Source: Microbacterium bovistercoris
GTDB lineage: Bacteria > Actinomycetota > Actinomycetes > Actinomycetales > Microbacteriaceae
Direction: 5' to 3'
DNA: 64,000 bases
Assembly: GCF_003387575.1 (NCBI RefSeq)
Contig: NZ_QUAB01000040.1
Coordinates: 26,353-90,352, forward strand
The notes beneath the pieces are model-generated. The model worked only from the letters and a program-made list of their open reading frames with translations, had not been told where the DNA came from and made no database searches. How positions within the stretch are numbered: position 1 is the first letter of the stretch; each line of letters opens with the position of its first letter. A program made the position numbers and the translations under genes. Shown here one piece after another: positions 15,379-22,906 of this stretch.

Positions 15379-16611
15379 CTATCCCAGGAACTCGCGGGCC
15401 GCTGCGACCATCGCGCCCACGCCGACCTCGATGGTCGGGTGCATTTCGGGCGCGTAGAACGGGGAGTGGTTGGTGGGGATGTCCTTCTCCAGCGTTCCCG
15501 CGGCGGCGGCCGCGCGGAACTTCTCCGCATCCGCACCGCCCCAGAACCAGAACACGAGCGGCACTCCGGCGTCCCTGGCGAACCAGGACACGTCCTCGCT
15601 GCCGGTGAACAGGCCGGGGTCGATCACGGATGCCTCGCCGAAGGCGCTCCGGAACGCGGCGGCGACGCGGGCCGTGGCATCCGCGTCGTTGATCGTGGCG
15701 GGCAGCACGTGCAGCGTCTCGATGTCGGGCTCGCGCTCCGCGCCGGACGCCTGCGCCTCGGCGCGCACCACGCGCTCGACCTTCTCGAGCACCTTCTCGC
15801 GCAGCGCCTCATCGGGGTAGCGCAGGCTGAGCTGAAGCTTCGCCTCGGCGGGGATGATGTTGTTCTTGGTGCCGGCGTGGAACGACCCCACCGTCACCAC
15901 GGCGAGGTCGTGCGGGTCGACCTCGCGCGAGACCACGGTCTGCAGCCGCATCACGGCGGCCGAAGCCATCACGATCGGGTCGATCGTCGCCTGCGGGCGG
16001 GAGCCGTGCCCGCCACGACCGTGGAACGTCACTGTCAATCCGTCGGATGCCGACATCTGAGGCCCGGGGCGCAGGCCGATGGTGCCTGCCGGCAGCGGGG
16101 TGACGTGCTGACCGAGCACGATGTCGGGGCGGGGGAAGCGGTCGAGCGCGCCGTCGTCGAGCATCGCTCTGGCACCCTGTCCGTACTCCTCGGCGGGCTG
16201 GATGACCACGACGAGCGTGCCGTGCCACTGGTCACGGGAGGCGACGAGGCGCTCCACTGCGCCGATCATCGCGGTGACGTGCATGTCGTGGCCGCAGGCG
16301 TGCATGACGGGCACCGTGTCGCCGTCGGGATCGACCCCGGTCGCCGTCGACGCGTAGGGCAGGCCGGTGTCCTCTTTCACCGGCAGCGCGTCCATGTCCG
16401 CGCGGATCCACACGACGGGGCCTTGGATCCCTGAGCCTGTCGAAGGGTTCGCGAGCACGCCGATCACGCCGGTGATGCCGATGTTCTCGTGCACCTCGAG
16501 CCCGAGGTCGCGCAGGTGGCCGGCGGCGATGCCGGCGGTGCGGGTCTCCTGGAACGACAGCTCGGGATGCCGGTGCAGGTCGGTGTACAGCGCGTCGAGG
16601 TCGATGGTCAT
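15379..16611 (-). CDS. M20 family amidohydrolase/carboxypeptidase
   Basis: Zinc amidohydrolase of 410 residues (IAA-amino-acid hydrolase / aminoacylase / N-acyl hydrolase group). Metal-binding motifs are MHACGHDMHVTAMIG, QPAEEYGQGA and LGQHVTPLPAG; the dimerisation lid is inserted at about 180-300. It begins DLDALYTDLHRHPELSFQETRT, the family's usual opening. Residues around 60-67 (NPSTGSGIQ) are encoded by a widespread palindromic repeat and look like an insertion just before WIRADMDALPV. TAGGCT lies seven bases before the ATG, so a leaderless start is likely. It runs 19 bp downstream of the TetR gene, probably as part of the same minus-strand unit. Substrate unknown. Confidence 0.9.
   Translation of the reverse strand: MTIDLDALYTDLHRHPELSFQETRTAGIAAGHLRDLGLEVHENIGITGVIGVLANPSTGSGIQGPVVWIRADMDALPVKEDTGLPYASTATGVDPDGDTVPVMHACGHDMHVTAMIGAVERLVASRDQWHGTLVVVIQPAEEYGQGARAMLDDGALDRFPRPDIVLGQHVTPLPAGTIGLRPGPQMSASDGLTVTFHGRGGHGSRPQATIDPIVMASAAVMRLQTVVSREVDPHDLAVVTVGSFHAGTKNNIIPAEAKLQLSLRYPDEALREKVLEKVERVVRAEAQASGAEREPDIETLHVLPATINDADATARVAAAFRSAFGEASVIDPGLFTGSEDVSWFARDAGVPLVFWFWGGADAEKFRAAAAAGTLEKDIPTNHSPFYAPEMHPTIEVGVGAMVAAAREFLG
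16429..16447. repeat. CCCTGAGCCTGTCGAAGGG palindromic repeat inside a gene
   Basis: Exact copy of a palindrome widely dispersed in bacterial genomes, here within the M20 amidohydrolase, where it encodes PSTGSG on the minus strand. Confidence 0.8.
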
Positions 16612-16630
16612 GACCCCGAGCCTAGGGGCG

Positions 16631-17272
16631 TCAGCGCTTGTACGCGCCGAGTTCAGGCGCAGGGCTGAGCACGCCGTTCACGATCGAGCGGATGGCGAAC
16701 TCGCTGGCCGCAGGCAGGTCGATCACCTTCGGGTCGAGCAGCCACTGCAGCTGCAGTCCGTCCATCACGGCGAGGATCGACGCCGCCGCCATGTCGATCG
16801 CGGCCAGGTCGGTCACTCCCTCCTGCGCGCACAGTTCGCGGAAGGCGCCGTGCACGTCACGACGCAGCATCGCGTAGCGCTCCACGAAGTAGCGGCGCGC
16901 AGGGTGGTCCTCGGTGACCGACTCCGCGGACAGCACGGTGAACACCTGCACGATTCCCGGCCGTTGGGCGTTGAGGAACGCGGTGCGCACCAGGTGCAGG
17001 AACAGGTCGGGACCGCCGGGGATGTGCTTCTCGGCGAGCCCCTCGACGTCGGTGCGGTCGCGGTACTCGAGCACCTCGAGCAGCAGGTTCTCCTTGGAGC
17101 CGAAGTGGTGCAGCACGCCGGCGTGCGTCATGCCGACCTGCTGGGCGATGTCCGCGAGGGTGCCGTTCGCCGAGCCCTTCGTGCCGAAGGTCTCGACCGC
17201 TGCCTTCAGGATCTCGGTGCGCTTGCGCGCGCGCTCCTCCTCGCGGCGGATGCGGGTGCTCTCCTTGGTCAC
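16631..17272 (-). CDS. TetR-family regulator of the oligosaccharide operon
   Basis: Repressor of 213 residues: a basic N-terminal arm, the TetR helix-turn-helix at about 20-65 (ILKAAVETFGTKGSANGTLADIAQQVGMTHAGVLHHFGSK, the usual pattern ending with a GVLHHF recognition helix) and an all-helical ligand-binding/dimerisation domain. The GTG start has GGAGG 13 bases upstream. It is divergent from a five-gene ABC importer/GH3 operon, with two dyads in the shared region, so it most likely represses that operon and itself until an oligosaccharide or derived ligand binds. The effector is inferred from context only. Confidence 0.9.
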   Translation of the reverse strand: MTKESTRIRREEERARKRTEILKAAVETFGTKGSANGTLADIAQQVGMTHAGVLHHFGSKENLLLEVLEYRDRTDVEGLAEKHIPGGPDLFLHLVRTAFLNAQRPGIVQVFTVLSAESVTEDHPARRYFVERYAMLRRDVHGAFRELCAQEGVTDLAAIDMAAASILAVMDGLQLQWLLDPKVIDLPAASEFAIRSIVNGVLSPAPELGAYKR

Positions 17273-17310
17273 GTTCCGGTCACACCTCCTCGGTCGATGC
17301 GGTCCTGCAC

Positions 17311-17340
17311 TTGCGCGTTCAGCTTACTGATGAGTAACCT
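17311..17340 (+). promoter_or_regulatory. Predicted promoter of the ABC/GH3 operon
   Basis: TTGCGC (17311-17316), 18-bp spacer, TAACCT (17335-17340); the first TetR dyad overlaps the spacer and -10. Confidence 0.45.
17324..17337. promoter_or_regulatory. Candidate TetR operator 1
   Basis: Perfect dyad TTACT-GATG-AGTAA in the divergent region. It shares the TTACT/AGTAA half-sites with operator 2, 25 bp away. Confidence 0.65.
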
Positions 17341-17348
17341 CACGCTAG

Positions 17349-17368
17349 CTTACTTTCTCGTAAGTAAG
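17349..17368. promoter_or_regulatory. Candidate TetR operator 2
   Basis: Perfect 7-bp dyad CTTACTTTCTCGTAAGTAAG with a 6-bp centre. AT-rich against its surroundings. Confidence 0.65.
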
Positions 17369-17432
17369 TGAAACGTCGGATGCCCCCCGCTCCGGCGACC
17401 CACAGCACAATGGACCGTGCCAAGGAGATGCA

Positions 17433-19100
17433 ATGAAGCTCAGGAAGACCCTGATCGCGGTGTCCGCGATCGCCGCCCTCAGCGCCACGGTGCTGACCGG
17501 ATGCTCGTCGGGCGGTGACTCCGGCGAGAAGAACTCCGCCGGCACCGCAGCACTCACGATCGCCAAGCCCGACGGCGCGATCACCACTGAATCGCACAAC
17601 CCGTACCTCGGCGACTCGTCGGCGTCGAAGTACGGCTACGCCAAGGTGATCTTCGAGCCGCTCGCGCTGGTCAACCCGACCGGCGACCTCGGGACCACCC
17701 CGTGGCTGGCCGAGTCGGTCGAGTGGAACGACGACTACACGCAGCTCACCGTCGTGCCGCGTTCGGACGTGAAGTGGAGTGACGGCGAGGACTTCACCGC
17801 CGACGACATCGTGTTCACGTTCGGGATGATCCAGAGCGGCAAGCTCACCGATACGTCCTCTCTGAACATCCAGGACATCGCCGTCGACGGAGACGCGGTG
17901 ACCATCACGTTCGGCGACTCGAAGTACACCGCTCAGGGGCGCGTACTGCACACGCCGATCGTGCCGCAGCACGTCTGGGAGGGCATCGCAGACCCGAACA
18001 CCGACCCGCTCACCGGTGAGGGCCTCGCCGTCGGCACCGGGCCGTACGTGCTCGACAACTGGTCGACCGAGTCGGTCACCCTCGCCGCGAACAAGGACTA
18101 CTGGGGCGGCGAACTCGCCGTTCCCGAGCTGCACTACGTCTCGTACGGCGACAACGCCGCACTCACGACCGCCCTCGTCTCGGGCGATGCCGACTGGGCG
18201 CAGGCGTTCATCCCGCAGATCGAGGACAGCTTCCTCGCCGCCGACGAGGCCAACCACTTCCTCGTCTCGCCCACGGCCGGCGCGGGAACCCTGTTCATGA
18301 ATCTGCAGACCGAGCCGTTCGACGACCCGGCGCTCCGCCAGGCTCTGGCCTGGACCATCGACCGTCAGGCGTACGTCGACGTCGCCCGCGAGGGCGCCAG
18401 CACCCCGGTGTGGAGCGTCACCGGTCTCGGCGACCTGCTCGCCGACGAGATCGTGGCCGACTACGAGGGCGAGGTCTACGAGGTGGACATCGACAAGGCC
18501 CGCCAGATCCTGACCGACGCGGGATACACCTGGAAGGACGAGAAGCTCGTCGACCCCGACGGCACCCCCGTCACGTTCTCGATCTCGGTGCCCGCCGGCT
18601 GGAGCGACTGGAACACCGAGCAGGCCCTCATCGCCGAGGAGCTCGACGCGGGCCTGGGCATCGAGGTCAAGGTCGACCAGCCCGACTGGGGCGGCTGGGA
18701 CGCCGCCCGCCAGGAGGGCACCTTCCAGGCGATCATCCACTGGCTGGAGGACACCGGCAACGCGTACGGCCTGTACACCTCGACCATGGACCCGAAGTGG
18801 ATCGTCGACGGCAAGGCGCAGTTCAACTTCGGCCGGTACGACAACCCCGCCGTCACCGAGGCGCTGAACACCTACGCCAACGCGTCGTCCGACGACGACC
18901 GCAAGGCCGCTCTCGCCGTGCTGGAGAAGGCGTTCGCCGAAGACGTGCCCGCGATTCCGCTGGGCTCGCACCCGCTGCTGGGCGAGTACAACACCCGCAA
19001 CTACGACGGATGGCCGACAGAGGAGGACCAGTACGCCTCGGCCGACCCGACCCAGCCCGCGGTCGTGCAGATCCTGTCGAAGCTGAAGCCGGTCGAGTAA
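17433..19100 (+). CDS. ABC importer substrate-binding lipoprotein, SBP family 5 (oligosaccharide/peptide type)
   Basis: Lipoprotein of 555 residues (lipobox LTGC, Cys24) of the DppA/OppA class. Hallmarks are YAKVIFEPLALVNPTGDL ... WLAESVEWNDDYTQLTVVPR, the VKWSDGEDFTADDIVFTF signature and LRQALAWTIDRQAYVDVA. Class 5 proteins bind peptides, but several bind cello-, xylo- or beta-manno-oligosaccharides. The GH3 glucosidase at the end of this operon and the TetR control favour an oligosaccharide. A canonical AAGGAG site seven bases ahead sets the ATG. It is the first gene of the operon; a perfect hairpin separates it from the ATPase genes, possibly raising its level over the membrane components. 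Confidence 0.92.
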   Translation: MKLRKTLIAVSAIAALSATVLTGCSSGGDSGEKNSAGTAALTIAKPDGAITTESHNPYLGDSSASKYGYAKVIFEPLALVNPTGDLGTTPWLAESVEWNDDYTQLTVVPRSDVKWSDGEDFTADDIVFTFGMIQSGKLTDTSSLNIQDIAVDGDAVTITFGDSKYTAQGRVLHTPIVPQHVWEGIADPNTDPLTGEGLAVGTGPYVLDNWSTESVTLAANKDYWGGELAVPELHYVSYGDNAALTTALVSGDADWAQAFIPQIEDSFLAADEANHFLVSPTAGAGTLFMNLQTEPFDDPALRQALAWTIDRQAYVDVAREGASTPVWSVTGLGDLLADEIVADYEGEVYEVDIDKARQILTDAGYTWKDEKLVDPDGTPVTFSISVPAGWSDWNTEQALIAEELDAGLGIEVKVDQPDWGGWDAARQEGTFQAIIHWLEDTGNAYGLYTSTMDPKWIVDGKAQFNFGRYDNPAVTEALNTYANASSDDDRKAALAVLEKAFAEDVPAIPLGSHPLLGEYNTRNYDGWPTEEDQYASADPTQPAVVQILSKLKPVE

Positions 19101-19119
19101 GCCCGTCCCACAACCCGGT

Positions 19120-19152
19120 CGTTGAGCGAGCGACGAAGTCGCTCGCTCAACG
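19120..19152 (+). repeat. Perfect hairpin of the TGAGCGAGCG family, intra-operon
   Basis: 15-bp perfect stem CGTTGAGCGAGCGAC / GTCGCTCGCTCAACG with loop GAA, in the gap after the binding-protein gene. It could stabilise the upstream message or partially terminate. Confidence 0.75.
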
Positions 19153-19175
19153 ATCCGCGGGAGCAAGGAATCCCC

Positions 19176-20000
19176 ATGACTGACCCCCTCCTCAGCGTGC
19201 GCGACTTCTCGGTCGTGTACGACGTCGACCCGCCCGTCGTCGCGGTCAAGGACGTCACCCTCGAACTGCGCCGCGGCGAGATCCTCGGTCTCGCCGGGGA
19301 GAGCGGCAGCGGCAAGACCACGCTCGCCTACGGCGTGCAACGGCTGCTGAAGGCGCCCGCGATCATCACCGGCGGCAGCGTGATCTTCCACGACGCCTCA
19401 GGCGAGGACATCGACGTGGGGGCGATGGATGCCGAACAGATGCGGCGCTTCCGCTGGGACCGCGTCTCGATGGTGTTCCAGGGCGCCATGAACGCGCTCA
19501 ACCCGGTGGCGACGATCGGCTCGCAGCTGGAGGACGTCTTCGAGGTGCACCGCCCCGGCATGAGCGCGCAGGAGCGCCGGGCCGAGGTCGGCGAGCTGCT
19601 CGAGATCGTGAAGGTGGGGCGCGACCGCGTCCGCTCCTTCCCGCACGAGCTGTCCGGTGGCATGCGCCAGCGCGTGATGATCGCGATGGCCCTGGCGCTG
19701 CGCCCGCAGCTGATGGTGATGGACGAGCCGACCACCGCTCTCGACGTGCTGGTGCAGCGCGAGATCCTGCGGCAGATCTCGGCGCTGCGTCACGAGTTCG
19801 GCTTCTCGGTGATCTTCATCACCCACGATCTGCCGCTGCTGCTGGAGATCAGCGACCGCATCGCGATCATGCGCGAGGGCGAGATCGTCGAGCTGCAGAC
19901 GGCCGAGCGCATCTGGAACGATCCCCAGCACGACTACACCCGCACTCTGCTGGAGTCCTTCCCGCGGCTGACCGGCGAGAGAGGAGTGGTCGCCCGATGA
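19176..20000 (+). CDS. ABC importer ATP-binding protein (OppD-like)
   Basis: First of two ATPases of the oligopeptide-type importer, 274 residues. Walker A GESGSGKTT, Q-loop MVFQGAMNALNPVATIGSQL (the NALNP pattern is typical of OppD), signature LSGGMRQRVMIAMAL, Walker B MVMDEPTTALDVLVQ and H-loop IFITHDLPLLLEI. It lacks the long C-terminal Fe-S/Cys extension seen in some OppD proteins. An AAGGAA site precedes the ATG; its last codons overlap the next ATPase gene (ATGA), showing translational coupling. Confidence 0.95.
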   Translation: MTDPLLSVRDFSVVYDVDPPVVAVKDVTLELRRGEILGLAGESGSGKTTLAYGVQRLLKAPAIITGGSVIFHDASGEDIDVGAMDAEQMRRFRWDRVSMVFQGAMNALNPVATIGSQLEDVFEVHRPGMSAQERRAEVGELLEIVKVGRDRVRSFPHELSGGMRQRVMIAMALALRPQLMVMDEPTTALDVLVQREILRQISALRHEFGFSVIFITHDLPLLLEISDRIAIMREGEIVELQTAERIWNDPQHDYTRTLLESFPRLTGERGVVAR

Positions 20001-20797
20001 GCATCCTCGAGTTCGATCACGTCACCAAGATCTACAACGTCCGCGGCGCCGGGCGCATCAAGGCGCTCGACGACGTGACCTTCACCCTGGAGTCCGGCCG
20101 CACGATCGGGCTCGTCGGTCAGTCCGGCAGCGGCAAGTCCACGATCGCGAAGATCCTCACCCAGCTGGAGACGCCCACCAGCGGCGAGGTGCGGCTGGAC
20201 GGCGCCCCCGTTCCGCGCCGCGGCAAGGGCCTGCGCACCTACCGGCAGCAGCTGCGGATGGTCTTCCAGGACCCGTTCGCATCGCTCAACCCCTATCACT
20301 CGATCCGGTACCACATCGAGAGGCCGCTGCGTCTCGACGACGTCGTGCCGAAGGCCGAGACGGAGCGCGAGGTGCGCCGGCTGCTCGAACGGGTGCGGCT
20401 GAGCCCCGACGCGGTGATCGACCGGCGCCCGCACGAGCTCTCCGGCGGGCAGAGGCAGCGCGTCGCGATCGCACGCGCCCTGGCATCCCGCCCCCGCCTG
20501 CTCGTCGCCGACGAGCCGGTGTCGATGCTCGACGTGTCGATCCGCCTCGGCGTGCTGAACCTGCTCGCCGACCTGCAGCGCGAGGAGGGACTCGGCGTGC
20601 TGTACATCACCCACGATCTCGCCACAGCCCGGCACTTCAGCGACGAGATCATCGTGCTCAATCAGGGGCGCATCGTCGAGCAGGGCCCGGCCGACGACGT
20701 CATCCTCGATCCGCAGGATCCCTACACGCGACAGCTGAGGGCGGCATCGCCCGATCCCGAGAAGCACTTCGCCGCAGCATCCGGAGGTGCGCGATGA
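19997..20797 (+). CDS. ABC importer ATP-binding protein (OppF-like)
   Basis: Second ATPase, 266 residues: Walker A GQSGSGKST, Q-loop MVFQDPFASLNPYHSIRYHIERPL, signature [16 protein letters not shown], Walker B LLVADEPVSMLDVSI, H-loop YITHDLATARHF. DEPVSMLDVSIR is characteristic of OppF/DppF-type subunits in sugar-linked systems. It overlaps the genes before and after it by four bases, so the stoichiometry with both neighbours is fixed by coupling. Confidence 0.95.
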   Translation: MSILEFDHVTKIYNVRGAGRIKALDDVTFTLESGRTIGLVGQSGSGKSTIAKILTQLETPTSGEVRLDGAPVPRRGKGLRTYRQQLRMVFQDPFASLNPYHSIRYHIERPLRLDDVVPKAETEREVRRLLERVRLSPDAVIDRRPHELSGGQRQRVAIARALASRPRLLVADEPVSMLDVSIRLGVLNLLADLQREEGLGVLYITHDLATARHFSDEIIVLNQGRIVEQGPADDVILDPQDPYTRQLRAASPDPEKHFAAASGGAR

Positions 20798-21876
20798 CCG
20801 CCGTCGAACCGCAGGCACCGCCACTCGAGACCGCCGGCGCCGTCGCGGCGGGCACCACCGCCACCACCGTGGCGAAGGGGCGCGCCCGCGTGCCGTGGCG
20901 GTTCCTCGCCAGCCGCGCCGCGTTCTACCTGTTCACGCTGTGGGCGGCGATCACGATCAACTTCTTCCTGCCGCGCATGATGCGCGGGGATGCCGTCGAC
21001 CAGTACCTCGCCCGCAACCGCAACGTCTCACCCGAGGCCGCCGACGCGCTGCGCGCCCTGCTCGGACTCGACACCGACAAGACCCTGCTGCAGCAGTACT
21101 TCGACTACTGGGGCCTGCTGCTGCGCGGCGACCTCGGGGTCTCGCTGCTGCACGGCATGCGACCGGTGAGCGAGGTGATCAGTCAGGCGCTGCCGTGGAC
21201 GATCGGCCTGGTCGGCTTCGCGACCATCGTGTCGTTCGCGATCGGCACGATCGGCGGCGCGATCGTCGGATGGCGGCGCGGCAGCCGGCTCGACGGACTG
21301 ATCCCGCTCACCACCTTCCTCAGTACCATCCCGTACTTCTGGCTCGGGCTGCTCGCGATCGCGCTCTTCTCGGTCAACCTGAAGTGGTTCCCGATCGGCA
21401 AGGCCTACGGCGTCGGGATGAGCCCGGAGTGGACGCCGGAGTTCATCGGGCAGGTGATCCACCACGGCACGCTGCCGGCGCTGACGATCGTGATCGCCTC
21501 GCTCGGCGGATGGATGCTGGGGATGCGCAACATGATGCTCACCGTGCTCGACGAGGACTACATCATGGTCGCTCAGGCCAAGGGCATGCCGAACCAGCGG
21601 GTGCTGTGGCGGTACGCGGCCCGCAACGCGGTGCTGCCGCAGATCCAGAGCTTCGCGCTGTCGATCGGCTTCATCGTGGGCGGCACGATCGTCATGGAGA
21701 TGGTGTTCAGCTACCCGGGCGTCGGAAAGCTGCTGCTGGATGCCACCAACGCCAAGGACTACGCGCTCATGCAGGGCGTGTTCCTGGTGATCACGCTGTC
21801 GGTGCTGGTCGCGAACATCCTCGCCGATCTCGCCTACGCGTTCCTCGACCCGCGCACGCGTCAGACGGAGGCCTGA
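20794..21876 (+). CDS. ABC importer permease (OppB-like)
   Basis: Membrane protein of 360 residues with a 45-residue charged N-terminal tail and six helices. The EAA coupling loop reads DYIMVAQAKGMPNQRVLWRYAARNA and is followed by VLPQIQSFALSIGFIVGGTIVMEMVFSYPGVG, the invariant OppB C-terminus. The large periplasmic loop after helix 1 (YLARNRNVSPEAADALRALL) is typical of the family. It pairs with the OppC-like protein encoded one base downstream. Confidence 0.94.
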   Translation: MTAVEPQAPPLETAGAVAAGTTATTVAKGRARVPWRFLASRAAFYLFTLWAAITINFFLPRMMRGDAVDQYLARNRNVSPEAADALRALLGLDTDKTLLQQYFDYWGLLLRGDLGVSLLHGMRPVSEVISQALPWTIGLVGFATIVSFAIGTIGGAIVGWRRGSRLDGLIPLTTFLSTIPYFWLGLLAIALFSVNLKWFPIGKAYGVGMSPEWTPEFIGQVIHHGTLPALTIVIASLGGWMLGMRNMMLTVLDEDYIMVAQAKGMPNQRVLWRYAARNAVLPQIQSFALSIGFIVGGTIVMEMVFSYPGVGKLLLDATNAKDYALMQGVFLVITLSVLVANILADLAYAFLDPRTRQTEA

Positions 21877-21877
21877 C

Positions 21878-22906
21878 ATGACCGCTGACAACTCCACGCT
21901 GACCCTGCGCACCGCGAAACCCGCCGGGGAGCCCCGTGGCAAGGGCTTCGGGGCCCGGCTCGCATCGGCGTTCGCGATGTTCCGGAACGGCAAGTCGCTC
22001 ACCGGGCTGGCCATCCTCGCGTTCTTCGTGCTGATCGCGATCTTCGCCGACGTGCTCGCCCCCTACTCGCCGACCGGCGTCGACAACACCGCACGGTTCC
22101 AGCCGCCGTCGGCCGAGCACTGGCTCGGCACCACGCACATCGGCGAGGACGTGCTCAGCCAGGTGATCCACGGCACGCGCGGAGTGATCGTGGTGGGCTT
22201 CCTTGCCGCGATCATCGCCACCGTGATCGCCATCACCGTGGGCGTGATCGCCGGGTACATGTCTGGTTGGCGCAGCGAGTCGCTCTCCGCCCTGACCAAC
22301 GTGTTCCTGGTGATCCCGGGCCTGCCCCTGATCATCATCGTCACCTCGATGTTCGAGGACCCGCCGCTGTGGATCGTCGCCGCCGTGCTCGGCATCACCG
22401 GCTGGGCATGGGGAGCCCGCGTGCTGCGCGCGCAGACGATGTCGCTGCGCAACCGCGACTTCATCCAGGCCGCGCGCGCCAACGGCGAGCCGCTGCGCCG
22501 CATCATCACGATCGAGATGCTGCCGAACCTCATGGCGCTCATCGCCGCGAGCTTCGTCGGCACGGTGACGGCGGCCATCCTCGCCCTGACCACGCTCTCG
22601 TACATCGGCGTGATCCCGGTGACCACCTACAACTGGGGCACGATCCTGAACTGGGCCTCGGCGCAGGGCGCGTTCCGCCAGAACCAGTGGTGGTGGTACC
22701 TGCCGCCCGGCCTGTGCATCGCAGCGATCGGCGTCGCCCTCGCCCTGATCAACTTCGGCATCGACGAGTACGTGAACCCGCGGCTGCGGTCGGCGGGCGA
22801 GCGCGCCAGGGCGATGAAGAAGAAGGGCCTCGACGTGAACGACCCCGTCACCGCCGTGCGGCCGGCGCCCCCGACCTCAGGCAAGACCGAAGAGAACGTG
22901 AAGTGA
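21878..22906 (+). CDS. ABC importer permease (OppC-like)
   Basis: Permease of 342 residues; the N-terminal OppC segment FADVLAPYSPTGVD ... PSAEHWLGTTHIGEDVLSQVIHGTR is intact. The EAA loop is RDFIQAARANGEPLRRIITIEMLPN. The usual six helices are present, and a basic tail (RARAMKKKGLDVND) ends the protein. The stop codon overlaps the following GH3 start (TGATG), so import and hydrolysis are translated together. Confidence 0.94.
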   Translation: MTADNSTLTLRTAKPAGEPRGKGFGARLASAFAMFRNGKSLTGLAILAFFVLIAIFADVLAPYSPTGVDNTARFQPPSAEHWLGTTHIGEDVLSQVIHGTRGVIVVGFLAAIIATVIAITVGVIAGYMSGWRSESLSALTNVFLVIPGLPLIIIVTSMFEDPPLWIVAAVLGITGWAWGARVLRAQTMSLRNRDFIQAARANGEPLRRIITIEMLPNLMALIAASFVGTVTAAILALTTLSYIGVIPVTTYNWGTILNWASAQGAFRQNQWWWYLPPGLCIAAIGVALALINFGIDEYVNPRLRSAGERARAMKKKGLDVNDPVTAVRPAPPTSGKTEENVK

